Positions 16,394 through 24,743 of a DNA stretch of 64,000 nucleotides are shown here, one piece after another. The notes beneath the pieces were generated by a model. That model did no database searches, was not told where the DNA came from, and worked only from the letters and a program-made list of their open reading frames with translations. The number at the start of each line of letters is the position of its first letter. Within the stretch, counting starts at the first letter, position 1. A program made the position numbers and the translations under genes. Source of the DNA: Shimia thalassica (lineage in GTDB: Bacteria; Pseudomonadota; Alphaproteobacteria; Rhodobacterales; Rhodobacteraceae); NCBI RefSeq assembly GCF_001458215.1, contig NZ_CYTW01000005.1:1-64000 (forward strand), read 5' to 3'.

Positions 16394-18064
16394 TTAGACG
16401 GAAATGATTTTGAGCTCGTTGTCCTGATACATCTGTTTCAAGACACCACGTTGGAGTTTGCCGCTGGTTGTGCGGGGGATGGCACCGCGCAGAACAAATT
16501 CTAATTTGGTGAGTGGTATGCCCAATTCTTGGGTGATGTGGCCCGAGATTTCCGTCCGAAGTGTGCGCAGGTCCTCTTCCGTGCTGTTGCGGTCGACCTC
16601 GACAATTAGAAGAACATCTTCCCCTTGAACCTCGCTTGGCACAGAAAAGGCAGCAGTCCGTGCCATGCCGCCACCGCCAACTTTGGCTTCGGCCAAACCT
16701 TCCAATTCGTGTGGCATGATGTTCGTGCCATTGACGATCAAAAGATCCTTGATGCGGCCCGTGATATAAAGCTCATCGTCTCGCATGAACCCAAGATCGC
16801 CCGTGACAAGCCAGCCGTCCGCAAAGGCCTCGGCCGTGGCTTCGGGATTGTTCAGATAACCGCTGAAAAGGCTGGGCCCTTTAACGCGCACGGCGCCGAT
16901 TTGCCCATCGGGCAATGGGGCTTCGTCGGTGCCGACGATTTGAACCTGCATACCGTCAATTGGCGTGCCACAGCCGACCACTTCGGTGATGGCACCATTA
17001 GCATCTGGGTCGGATTTGCCCAACCTTGGCCCCTTGCGCTTGCCATCCATCGTGACGATGAGAGTGGTTTCCGCCATCCCATAGGCCGAGGCAAACACAT
17101 CTGGTGCAGCTTTGGCCGGGGCAAAGTGCTCGTTAAAGGCGCCAAGCGTCTCAATCCGGTTCATTTCGGCCCCAACCACGGACATACGCCATGCAGACAG
17201 ATCAAGATCTGCCACTTTCTGTGCCGTGATTTTGTCGACGCAATGATAGAATGAGAAATTGGGGCCTGCGCTGATGACATTGCCGTCATGAGCCCCAAGT
17301 TGGCGCAACCATTCGGCAGGACGGGACAGAAAAGCCTGCGGTGGATAAAGGTGCAGGTTACGCCCGAGAAGCATAGAGCTCAGCGTGGAGAGAAGGCCAA
17401 AGTCATGGAACAGCGGCAGCCAGTATACGCCTGTGTCCGGCCGCTCGTCGTCGCCTGGATACATTTCGCTCACGCGCGCATTTGTGGCGTGAATGTTATG
17501 TTGCAACGCGCCGTGTGAAATCTGTGCTGCTTTGGGAATGCCTGTCGAACCGCTTGTCAATTGAAGGTATGCCGTGTCTTCGGGTTTGGCGTCTGACACA
17601 TCGAATGCAATCGGGGTGACTTCTGTTCTGATCTCTTCGGGAGTGCGCACGGTCAATCCGTCCGGCGCATGTTCGGCCTCATCCCGAAGTACGGCTCCGC
17701 AAATCAAGAGGCGCGCATCGATACGCTCGGCCAGAGCGAAGATTTTACGTTGTTGATGCTCTCCCGACCCAAGAGAGAAACCTGGTGACGCCGCAACGGG
17801 CAAAGCCCCGAGGAAAACCGCGCCCATCCAGCAATCCAGCCAGTCCCACCCGTTTGGCAGGCAGACGATCACCCGATCGCCTTTTTTGACGCCCAGAGCA
17901 GCAAACCTGCCGGCTATTCCCTTGGCGGATTCAAGAAAGCCGCGCGTTGTTTTCGTTTCAACAGGCTTGCAGCGTGCGTTGTAGGTGGTGATGGTGGATG
18001 TGATTTTGTTCTCTGAACTTTGCATCAAAGCTTGGAGAAGGTTTTTTTCTTGCGTGATTTGCAT
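16394..18064 (-). CDS. Fatty-acyl-AMP ligase-like enzyme (FAAL/acyl-CoA synthetase family)
   Basis: A 556-residue member of the adenylate-forming family. P-loop LTSGSTGIPKAAQISHGAL, WLPLFHDFGLLSTLSSMLLGR (the WLPxxHDMGL element typical of fatty-acyl-AMP ligases), YGMAETTL, VTGDLGFMRDDELYITGRIKDL and the C-terminal lysine region PRTTSGKLQRG are all present. FAALs activate fatty acids as adenylates and hand them to an acyl carrier protein rather than CoA. An ACP gene starts 200 bases away on the opposite strand, which supports that use. I choose the ATG at 18064; the alternative GTG at 18085 falls inside a palindrome and has no ribosome site. Confidence 0.85.
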   Translation of the reverse strand: MQITQEKNLLQALMQSSENKITSTITTYNARCKPVETKTTRGFLESAKGIAGRFAALGVKKGDRVIVCLPNGWDWLDCWMGAVFLGALPVAASPGFSLGSGEHQQRKIFALAERIDARLLICGAVLRDEAEHAPDGLTVRTPEEIRTEVTPIAFDVSDAKPEDTAYLQLTSGSTGIPKAAQISHGALQHNIHATNARVSEMYPGDDERPDTGVYWLPLFHDFGLLSTLSSMLLGRNLHLYPPQAFLSRPAEWLRQLGAHDGNVISAGPNFSFYHCVDKITAQKVADLDLSAWRMSVVGAEMNRIETLGAFNEHFAPAKAAPDVFASAYGMAETTLIVTMDGKRKGPRLGKSDPDANGAITEVVGCGTPIDGMQVQIVGTDEAPLPDGQIGAVRVKGPSLFSGYLNNPEATAEAFADGWLVTGDLGFMRDDELYITGRIKDLLIVNGTNIMPHELEGLAEAKVGGGGMARTAAFSVPSEVQGEDVLLIVEVDRNSTEEDLRTLRTEISGHITQELGIPLTKLEFVLRGAIPRTTSGKLQRGVLKQMYQDNELKIISV

Positions 18065-18083
18065 GCATGTGTTCCAAATTTTC

Positions 18084-18103
18084 ACAAATTTCGAGAAATT
18101 TGT
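18084..18103. promoter_or_regulatory. 20-base inverted repeat in the FAAL/ACP divergent region
   Basis: ACAAATTTC-GA-GAAATTTGT: two perfect 9-base half-sites with a 2-base centre, 20 bases upstream of the FAAL ATG. Size and symmetry fit a dimeric regulator; the factor is unknown and it does not show the CT-N12-AG pattern usual for LuxR boxes. Confidence 0.5.
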
Positions 18104-18104
18104 C

Positions 18105-18263
18105 TCTCAATACTTTTTTTGTAAGTTAATTTTGCCGATAATATTATGACTAGTTAACTCTGGTGTAGGCTTGTTTATGAATAGACTCAACAATATAGAA
18201 AAACAGGATTAGTTTGGTTTAAGGTAATATTTTTAGAACAATTTATTGCAACAGGTGATGCAA
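18105..18263. other. AT-rich divergent promoter region
   Basis: About 160 bases, strongly AT-rich (runs such as TACTTTTTTTG and GGTAATATTTTTAG) compared with the surrounding GC-rich genes. It must contain the ACP promoter and probably the FAAL promoter. No specific box is assigned. Confidence 0.5.
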
Positions 18264-18497
18264 ATGGCAAATCGAGAAAAAATTCTACAACTGCTGTCTC
18301 AATACGCAGAAGTGCCCTCCATTAAAATGGACGATATGCTTTTTGGAAGTGGTCTTAATTTGAGCTCAATCAGCTTTACAGAATTCGTTGTGGATTTTGA
18401 GGATCTCTTTGACATCGACGTGAATATGGAACGTCTTGGGGCCGACGTAAAAAGCGTGGGTCAATTTGTCGAAGTGCTGGAAGATCATCTCAGTTAA
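18264..18497 (+). CDS. Acyl carrier protein
   Basis: A 77-residue, very acidic helical protein with the ACP signature around GLNLSSISFTEFVVDFEDLF; the serine in LSS is the probable 4'-phosphopantetheine site in place of the commoner DSL. It is not the housekeeping AcpP, whose context and sequence differ. The ATG at 18264 is preceded by AGGTG. It is divergent from a fatty-acyl-AMP ligase gene across an AT-rich spacer, so it probably accepts the activated acyl chain. The final acyl acceptor is not in the window. Confidence 0.85.
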   Translation: MANREKILQLLSQYAEVPSIKMDDMLFGSGLNLSSISFTEFVVDFEDLFDIDVNMERLGADVKSVGQFVEVLEDHLS

Positions 18498-18539
18498 GCA
18501 CGGAATCAAGGCCATAGGCCTTGCAAAACGATGTGCCAA

Positions 18540-18555
18540 GCCAGCCTAGGCTGGC
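18540..18555. terminator. Palindrome between ACP and DsbA-like genes
   Basis: GCCAGCCTAGGCTGGC is a 16-base perfect palindrome that includes the stop codon of the convergent DsbA-like gene. Together with CAAGGCC-ATA-GGCCTTG at 18507-18523 it may act as a weak bidirectional terminator; neither has a T run. Confidence 0.45.
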
Positions 18556-19199
18556 GTTTGGGACATCGCTGAAATTTGTCTTAGGATGTTGGAAAACGTC
18601 TCAACGCCCTGTGCGCCGGATGTGGCGTGTTTGGCGTTAAAGATCATTGTGGGCACCCCGGAAACACCGCGCGATGTCCAAAAGTGTTCCTTTTCGCGAA
18701 CCGCTTCGGCAAAACGGGCATCTTGAAGAACACTTCGTGCTTCTGCCGCATCAAGACCAATGCTCTCGACAACACCGATCAGGGTGTCCCGATCAGACAC
18801 GTTTTTCCCGTCTTCGAAATAGGCCGTCAAAAAGGCCTGCTTCAAGTCATGGGTGCGGCCGAAATCCTGTGCCCAATGCAGCAGTTGATGGGCTTCGAAG
18901 GTGTTGTAAATCCGGCTGTTGTCACCAAAAGCAAAGGCAATCCCAAGGGATGCGCCAATGCCTTGCAGGGTTTGCCGGGCTTGGGCGGATTGCTCGGCTG
19001 TGCTGCCGTATTTGCGCGCAACATGCTCTCGCAGGTCTTCGCCTTCTGGCACCATATCGGGGTTAAGCTCGAACGGATGCCAATAGGGCTCGACCTCGAT
19101 ACCGGTTTCTTGCGAGGCTTGTTTGAGCTGCCGGTATCCCACGATGCACCATGGGCAAACGACGTCAGAAATAATGTCGACGCGGATCGGGGTTGTCAT
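18546..19199 (-). CDS. DsbA-family oxidoreductase, FrnE-like
   Basis: A 217-residue thioredoxin-fold protein with a helical insert. The redox motif CPWC is near residue 15 (DIISDVVCPWCIVGYRQL), followed by HPFELNPDMVPEG and the cis-proline region SGVPTMIF. There is no signal peptide, so unlike DsbA it acts in the cytoplasm. FrnE-like proteins are thought to handle disulfides under oxidative stress; the related 2-hydroxychromene-2-carboxylate isomerases lack CPWC. Its neighbours do not indicate a specific pathway. Confidence 0.85.
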   Translation of the reverse strand: MTTPIRVDIISDVVCPWCIVGYRQLKQASQETGIEVEPYWHPFELNPDMVPEGEDLREHVARKYGSTAEQSAQARQTLQGIGASLGIAFAFGDNSRIYNTFEAHQLLHWAQDFGRTHDLKQAFLTAYFEDGKNVSDRDTLIGVVESIGLDAAEARSVLQDARFAEAVREKEHFWTSRGVSGVPTMIFNAKHATSGAQGVETFSNILRQISAMSQTPA

Positions 19200-19272
19200 G
19201 GCAGGCTCCTGTTGTTGCGCCGCTCAAAGATGGGGCGCGGGGCGCAAGGTTACAAGTCACCATACCGCGAGG

Positions 19273-20202
19273 TCAGGGCAGGGTGCCAAGCCACAACCAG
19301 ATCGTCAGAATGGCCAGCGCCGTCGCAATCAACACGGTCGAGGCTGCGGTGCGTTCGGCCCGGCCATAGAGAGTCGCAAACAAATAGGCATTGATCCCCG
19401 GTGGCATCGAGGCCGTCAGAACCGCAGAGCGCATCGCATCCGTCCCGAGCCCGTTAAAGCCGCCAAGCACCCAGACGATTGCCGGATGCAGAACAAGGCT
19501 CACGGCGCAGCAATAGGCGATCGTGCGCAGGTCGCCTTCGGGGCGATACCGATACAAAACGCCCCCCATTCCGAACAAAGCGGCGGGCAGGGCGGCGCGG
19601 GCCATTAGGTCAACAGCGACAGTTGCGGGTTCGGGAAGCGTGATGCCGGACAGGTTCACCACAAAGCCAAGCGAAATCCCCAAAATCAGGGCATTGCGGA
19701 ACATGGCCTTTAGAACTGTTGGCAAGATCGTTGCAGGAGAGCGGCCGCGCGCCCGCATGATTTCCATCGCGGTGATGCCAACGCCGTAACAAAACGGCGA
19801 GTGCACAGCGATAATGGCATAGTTTCCGGACAGCGCGTCCGAGCCAAAAGCCCGCTCTGTTATCGGCAGTCCCAGCAGGAGAGAGTTTGAAAATAGGCAG
19901 ATGAACCCGATTGCGACGGCATCTTCCCAATCACGTCCAAAGAAAAGACGCGCGCCAAACAGACCTGCGCAGAACGAAAGCAACGCACCGGCATAGTAGC
20001 TTCCTAAAAGGACCAGGTCGAATTCCGCGGAAAGGTCCAGATTTGCAATCGCGCGAAACAAAAGGACGGGCACCGCAAAATTGGTTGCAAACCGCATAAG
20101 CCCATCGACGTTGGTTTCCGAAAACAAGCCTCGCCAGGCGGCCACATATCCAAACCCGATCACCAGAAAGACAGGAAGGATAACCGTGATCATTGTTTGC
20201 AT
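19273..20202 (-). CDS. AEC-family permease
   Basis: A 309-residue membrane protein with about ten hydrophobic segments and the fold signature of the auxin efflux carrier family: an N-terminal VFLVIGFGYVAAWRGLF, FATNFAVPVLLFRAIA and a repeated second half ending in PPGINAYLFATLYG. Members move small carboxylates or export metabolites. It begins five bases after the MBL hydrolase stop, as the last gene of the SPOR-dac-tmk-holB-tatD operon, though its ribosome site is weak. Confidence 0.82.
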   Translation of the reverse strand: MQTMITVILPVFLVIGFGYVAAWRGLFSETNVDGLMRFATNFAVPVLLFRAIANLDLSAEFDLVLLGSYYAGALLSFCAGLFGARLFFGRDWEDAVAIGFICLFSNSLLLGLPITERAFGSDALSGNYAIIAVHSPFCYGVGITAMEIMRARGRSPATILPTVLKAMFRNALILGISLGFVVNLSGITLPEPATVAVDLMARAALPAALFGMGGVLYRYRPEGDLRTIAYCCAVSLVLHPAIVWVLGGFNGLGTDAMRSAVLTASMPPGINAYLFATLYGRAERTAASTVLIATALAILTIWLWLGTLP

Positions 20203-20207
20203 GGGAG

Positions 20208-21008
20208 TTAGACCTGATAAACGATCTGCATCCCGTCATAGGCTGCACTGATGTGCTCGGGTGTTTCTTCTTCAACGGCGGCGTGGTCGAGGTCGATATG
20301 CATGTTGGTCAAAACTGCGCTACGAGGGGCAACCTGTTCGATCCACTTCAGGGACTTTTCGAAATGCGCATGTGTCGGATGCGGTGTCCGGCGCAACGTA
20401 TCCAGCACCCAACAATCCAGGCCCTGCAATTGCAGCCAGGCATCGTCATAGATTTCTGCGACATCCGGCATATAGCACAGATCGTTGATGCGGAATCCAA
20501 GGGCATCAATACTGCCGTGGTTTACCTTGATGGGGGTCAGGGCAATCGGGCCGCCGTCTCCGGTGATTTCGACGTCACCTTTGATCGTATGCATGTCCAG
20601 AATTGGCGGATAGGGTGAGCCTTCGGGTTGCACAAAAGCATATCCAAACCGCGAATACAGGGCGTCTTGCGTGGCGCCGTCTGCCCAGACCGGCAGGCGT
20701 TTGCGCATGTTAAAGACGATCATGCGCAAGTCATCAATGCCATGAACATGGTCTGCATGGCTGTGCGTATAGACCACCGCGTCCAGCTTGCCGATCCCGG
20801 CATCCAGCAGTTGTGACCGCATATCCGGAGAGGTGTCGATCAACACCGTGGTTTTACCGGCGTCGGTCTCTCGTTCGATCAGCAACGAACAGCGTCGGCG
20901 CCTGTTTTTGGGGTTGTTCGGATCGCAATCGCCCCAATGCCCGCCAAGGCGTGGCACACCTCCGGATGATCCGCATCCCAGAATTGTGAAGGTTAACGTG
21001 GCGCTCAT
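20208..21008 (-). CDS. MBL-fold hydrolase (PhnP-like)
   Basis: A 266-residue metallo-beta-lactamase-fold phosphodiesterase-type enzyme. Metal ligands are in THSHADHVHGIDDLR, VNHGS and the C-terminal LTNMHIDLDH; the N-terminus CGSSGGVPRLGGHWGDCDP is typical of the PhnP/TatD-neighbour subfamily found beside tatD in many alphaproteobacteria. Such enzymes cleave cyclic or linear phosphodiesters; the substrate here is unknown. It overlaps tatD by four bases. Confidence 0.88.
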   Translation of the reverse strand: MSATLTFTILGCGSSGGVPRLGGHWGDCDPNNPKNRRRRCSLLIERETDAGKTTVLIDTSPDMRSQLLDAGIGKLDAVVYTHSHADHVHGIDDLRMIVFNMRKRLPVWADGATQDALYSRFGYAFVQPEGSPYPPILDMHTIKGDVEITGDGGPIALTPIKVNHGSIDALGFRINDLCYMPDVAEIYDDAWLQLQGLDCWVLDTLRRTPHPTHAHFEKSLKWIEQVAPRSAVLTNMHIDLDHAAVEEETPEHISAAYDGMQIVYQV

Positions 21009-21811
21009 ACCGCCTCCGCTGGAAGCTTGGCCTTGGTGAACAAGCGGTCAAAGTTCGCCTGTGTCTGTGCCGCGAAGTCGGCATAACTGAGCCCGAAAAC
21101 CTCGGCACCGACTTGGGCAGTAAGCGCACTATAGGATGGCTCGTTGCGTTTGCCACGGTGGGGTGGCGGCGCAAGATAAGGCGCATCCGTTTCAACAAGA
21201 ATCCGGTCCACGGGCGCGGCTGCAAAGATATCGCGCACCTCTTGGCTGCGGGGGAACGTCGCAATGCCGGACATCGACAGGTAAAATCCGAGCTCAACAG
21301 CGGTTTTGGCCAGTTCCGGCCCCGAGCTATAGCAATGCATTACACAGGAAAAAGCGCCCTGCGCGTGTTCCTCGGAAAGGATCGCCGCCATGTCTTCGTC
21401 TGCATCACGTGAATGGATGATCAGAGGAAGACCGGTTTCACGAGCAGCGGCAATATGAATGCGCAGCGATTGTTGCTGAACGTCCATGCTTTCAGAGGTG
21501 TAGTGATAGTCGAGGCCCGTTTCGCCGATACCCACGAATTTGGGATGCCGGGCCAATGAGACAAGGTCCTCAAGCGTGGCCATGGGTTCGTCTGCGACGC
21601 TCATCGGGTGGGTGCCTGCCGCATAGAAAACGGGGGCGTGTGCCTCGGCGATGGCACGGACCGATGGTTCGTTGCGCAGGCGCGTGCAGATGGTCACCAT
21701 GCGCGTCACACCAGCACGCGCGGCACGAGAAATGATGTCGTCCAGCTGACCTTCGAAATCAGGGAAGTCCAGATGGCAGTGGCTGTCAGTGATCTGAGGA
21801 ATGTCGGTCAT
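21005..21811 (-). CDS. tatD: TatD-family metal-dependent DNase
   Basis: A 268-residue TIM-barrel metal hydrolase. The binuclear metal site is indicated by SHCHLD near residue 11, GETGLDY, IIHSRDADED and ETDAPYLAP. TatD enzymes are 3'-5' exonucleases linked to DNA repair and fragmentation. The gene lies between holB and the MBL hydrolase with tiny gaps, the classic alphaproteobacterial order. Confidence 0.93.
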   Translation of the reverse strand: MTDIPQITDSHCHLDFPDFEGQLDDIISRAARAGVTRMVTICTRLRNEPSVRAIAEAHAPVFYAAGTHPMSVADEPMATLEDLVSLARHPKFVGIGETGLDYHYTSESMDVQQQSLRIHIAAARETGLPLIIHSRDADEDMAAILSEEHAQGAFSCVMHCYSSGPELAKTAVELGFYLSMSGIATFPRSQEVRDIFAAAPVDRILVETDAPYLAPPPHRGKRNEPSYSALTAQVGAEVFGLSYADFAAQTQANFDRLFTKAKLPAEAV

Positions 21812-21814
21812 GTC

Positions 21815-22936
21815 TCAACGCGATGCGGTTTCAGTGATCTTAAAAACCGTATCTAGGACAAGTGCGGCAGGGTCAAGGTTGACCGCTTGGCCGTGACGTG
21901 TGCGCTCGGAAATCTGTTGTGCAATATCCGCCCAGTGGCGCGCTTTTGTCGGGTTTGGTGAAAGACGCAGCAACACCTCTGCCTCTCCTTTGGCAGCTTC
22001 GGGCACGGGCGCGCTGCCGGTGGCGCCGGTGCGCGCGAGTCTCGCCAGAAAGACATCTATCAACGTCAACAGAAGTTCGAATTTGTCGGCGGCACCTCGG
22101 GCGGCGGCGGCCTCGGCAAGCTTCATGGCGCGGGGTCGGTCAAGTCCGGGCAGGGTCGCAAAAATACTCACGATCTCTTGGTACATGGGCAAGCCGCCCA
22201 ATCGCGTCAAACGCACGGCTTCACCGACAGATCCCGCCGACAGGGCAGCAAGGGCAGGGCTTTCACCTTCGGAGGCGTCTGCCTGAACCAGTGCCATGTG
22301 CATCATGTCGGCCTTCAAAGCAGACAGGCGCAATTCACGGCACCGCGACCGAATGGTCGGAAGCAACCGCGAGGGTTGATGCGAAATCAGCAAAATGGTG
22401 GTCAGGGACGGGGGCTCTTCCAGCATCTTCAAAAGCGCGTTTGCGGCGTTGACGTTCATTTCATCTGCAGCATCCACGATAACAACACGGCGTCCGCCCT
22501 CGGTCGATGACATCGTCAAAAAGTGTGTAAGGCCGCGCACGTCGTCAACCGTGATCATGTCGCGCAAACGGCCTGTTTTTTCATTCACGGACCGCGTGAT
22601 CGAGAACATGCCGGGTTCAGAGCGCGCCAAAAGGCGATGTGACACGGGGTGATCCGGCGAGATGTCCAGCGTGTCGTAAACCGGCGGTGCCTCTCCAAAC
22701 AAACCGCCGCCCTGATCCATCGGGGTGGCCAGCAAGAAACGCGCAATGCGCCACGCCAGCGTTGCTTTGCCAACCCCCAAAGGTCCGGTCAGCAGCCACG
22801 CGTGATGAAGGCGCCCGGAATTGAAGGCTTCTAGAAAACCGGCTTCGGCAGCTTCCTGACCAAACAGACGCTCGGTTTCGCGTGGGTGCGGTGCGCCTTC
22901 AACGCGATCTGCCTCGGGCAGGTCGTCGCCACTCAT
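21815..22936 (-). CDS. holB: DNA polymerase III subunit delta'
   Basis: A 373-residue clamp-loader subunit. It has an AAA-type fold with Walker A GPLGVGKATLAWRIA, the Walker B equivalent VVIVDAADEMNVNAANALLKMLEEPP and sensor 1 TILLISHQPSRLLPTIRSRCREL. This last stretch is almost diagnostic for delta'. It overlaps tmk by four bases, so the two are translated together. Confidence 0.93.
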   Translation of the reverse strand: MSGDDLPEADRVEGAPHPRETERLFGQEAAEAGFLEAFNSGRLHHAWLLTGPLGVGKATLAWRIARFLLATPMDQGGGLFGEAPPVYDTLDISPDHPVSHRLLARSEPGMFSITRSVNEKTGRLRDMITVDDVRGLTHFLTMSSTEGGRRVVIVDAADEMNVNAANALLKMLEEPPSLTTILLISHQPSRLLPTIRSRCRELRLSALKADMMHMALVQADASEGESPALAALSAGSVGEAVRLTRLGGLPMYQEIVSIFATLPGLDRPRAMKLAEAAAARGAADKFELLLTLIDVFLARLARTGATGSAPVPEAAKGEAEVLLRLSPNPTKARHWADIAQQISERTRHGQAVNLDPAALVLDTVFKITETASR

Positions 22937-23553
22937 GCCAGATGCGCCAACACGGTTTCGCAGATATCGCGGCTCACATCTTCGATGGGTTGATCGCCAT
23001 TGATTTTGCGGAACCGGTCGGGGAACTCTTGTGCCAAAGACAAAAAGCCTTTTCGCATTTGTTCTTGCAGGGCCTGACCAAAGTCTTCGAACCGTTCTTC
23101 TGATGTCGCACGGGATTTGGCGCGTGCCAGACCTGTTGCGGGGTCCATGTCGATCAGGATCGTCAGATCAGGTTCGCGCCCGATCATAATCGTGTGCAAC
23201 TGGTCAACGATGGCCCGCAGGTCGCCGCGCGAAAGCCCCTGATACATGCGTGTTGAATCGGCAAAGCGGTCGCACAAAACAATTTTCCCTGTCGCAAGGG
23301 CGGGCAGGATCGTACGCTCAAGGTGGTCACGTCGCGCGGCCGTAAACAAAAGGATTTCCGTTTCCGCAGACCAGCGATCCGGGTCGCCCTCAAGAACCAA
23401 AGACCGGATTTCCTCTGCACCGGGGGAGCCGCCGGGTTCTCTTGTGGTGATGACTTCATGTCCCGCATCGCGCAACGCATCTGCCAAGTGGCTGATTTGC
23501 GTTGTTTTTCCGGAGCCGTCGATACCCTCAAAGGTAATAAATTGACCTGTCAC
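22933..23553 (-). CDS. tmk: Thymidylate kinase
   Basis: A 206-residue kinase that makes dTDP from dTMP. The P-loop FEGIDGSGKTTQ is at 8-19, then TREPGGSPGAEEIR, DRFADSTRMYQG and the LID arginine region SRATSEERFE. It overlaps the carboxypeptidase gene upstream and holB downstream by four bases each. Confidence 0.95.
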   Translation of the reverse strand: MTGQFITFEGIDGSGKTTQISHLADALRDAGHEVITTREPGGSPGAEEIRSLVLEGDPDRWSAETEILLFTAARRDHLERTILPALATGKIVLCDRFADSTRMYQGLSRGDLRAIVDQLHTIMIGREPDLTILIDMDPATGLARAKSRATSEERFEDFGQALQEQMRKGFLSLAQEFPDRFRKINGDQPIEDVSRDICETVLAHLA

Positions 23554-24725
23554 GTTCCGGACGCCTCTTCGTCGCTATTGCCCATCTGGCTCAGCAATAC
23601 AGTCAGAGCGGTGCGCATGCGAACCGTAAACCCGCCTTGGGCGACGGCTTTCTCGGCCACAAGGGGAACGCGAATTTCCGGCAAACCTTCGGGCGTCACA
23701 ACCAGATCGGCCAGCTTTTGGCCTTCGGCAATAGGCGCCTCAACGGGACCGTAGTACACAACTTCACCCTTCACGTCGTCTTCGCTCAGCACGGGCCACA
23801 AAACATCGATGTCTTGCGCGGGAACCAGCCCGACGCGGTTGTCTTTTCCCATCCAGACCTGTGCTTCTGCAATCCGCTCGCCCTCTCGGGCCAGCTTGGT
23901 TTCGGAAAACTGGCGGAAGGCCCAATTGACGATCTGTTCAGAAACCTCGGCGCGGGATGCCGCGCTCTGCAGACCCGAAATGACAAAAATCACACGGCGG
24001 TTGCCTTGGCGGGCAGACCCGACCAAACCATATCCCGCTTCGCTTGTGTGGCCGGTTTTGAGACCATCTGCGCCGATGTCGAGGTACAGCAGCGGGTTGC
24101 GGTTCTTTGTGTTGCCGGGCGCGCGCCCATCAAACTGAAACTCGGTTTCCGCGAACATAGGATAGAATTCGGGAAAGTCGGTGATCAACAGGTTCGCCAA
24201 CAACGCAAGGTCGCGCATGGACATACGATGACCCGGTGCGGGCCAGCCGTTGGAATTGGCAAACGTGGAATTGGTCATGCCCAGTTGTCGGGCCCGACGT
24301 GTCATCATGCGTGCGAAACCGGCCTCGGTGCCATCGGGTGACAGCGCCTCGGCCAGAACGGCGCAGGCGTCGTTGCCCGACAGGACGATAATGCCTCGCA
24401 GCAAATCCGCGACTTTCACCTTGTCCGTGGTGTCCAGAAACATAGTCGACCCGCCATAGTTCATGGCGTGTTGCGAAACAGGCAGGCGCTCTTCCATAGA
24501 CAAGCGGCCTTTGGTGACCGCTTCGAACGCAAGATAAAGCGTCATCAGTTTGGACATGGACGCTGGCGGCAACGCTTCATCTGCGTTTTTGGACATCAAG
24601 ATGGTGCCTGTGCCTTGGTCCATCACAAAGGCAGCTTTTGCTTTTGTTTCGAAGGCAAAGACCTGTGTGCCGGCCAACAAGAGAACAAAGGCGGCGGTCA
24701 GAGTTGTTTTCATGACGCGGATCAT
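23550..24725 (-). CDS. dacC: D-alanyl-D-alanine carboxypeptidase (penicillin-binding protein 5 family)
   Basis: A 391-residue periplasmic serine peptidase that trims pentapeptide stems of peptidoglycan. A signal peptide ends near AFA. Active-site motifs are SMSK (serine and lysine), SGN and KTGHT. The C-terminal PBP5-like domain follows (GEVVYYGPVEAPIAEGQKLADLVV). The start at 24725 has AAAGGAG six bases upstream. It is the second gene of the operon that begins with the SPOR lipoprotein, both acting on the cell wall. The exact dac paralogue name is uncertain. Confidence 0.92.
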   Translation of the reverse strand: MIRVMKTTLTAAFVLLLAGTQVFAFETKAKAAFVMDQGTGTILMSKNADEALPPASMSKLMTLYLAFEAVTKGRLSMEERLPVSQHAMNYGGSTMFLDTTDKVKVADLLRGIIVLSGNDACAVLAEALSPDGTEAGFARMMTRRARQLGMTNSTFANSNGWPAPGHRMSMRDLALLANLLITDFPEFYPMFAETEFQFDGRAPGNTKNRNPLLYLDIGADGLKTGHTSEAGYGLVGSARQGNRRVIFVISGLQSAASRAEVSEQIVNWAFRQFSETKLAREGERIAEAQVWMGKDNRVGLVPAQDIDVLWPVLSEDDVKGEVVYYGPVEAPIAEGQKLADLVVTPEGLPEIRVPLVAEKAVAQGGFTVRMRTALTVLLSQMGNSDEEASGT

Positions 24726-24743
24726 GAGGATCTCCTTTGGTTC

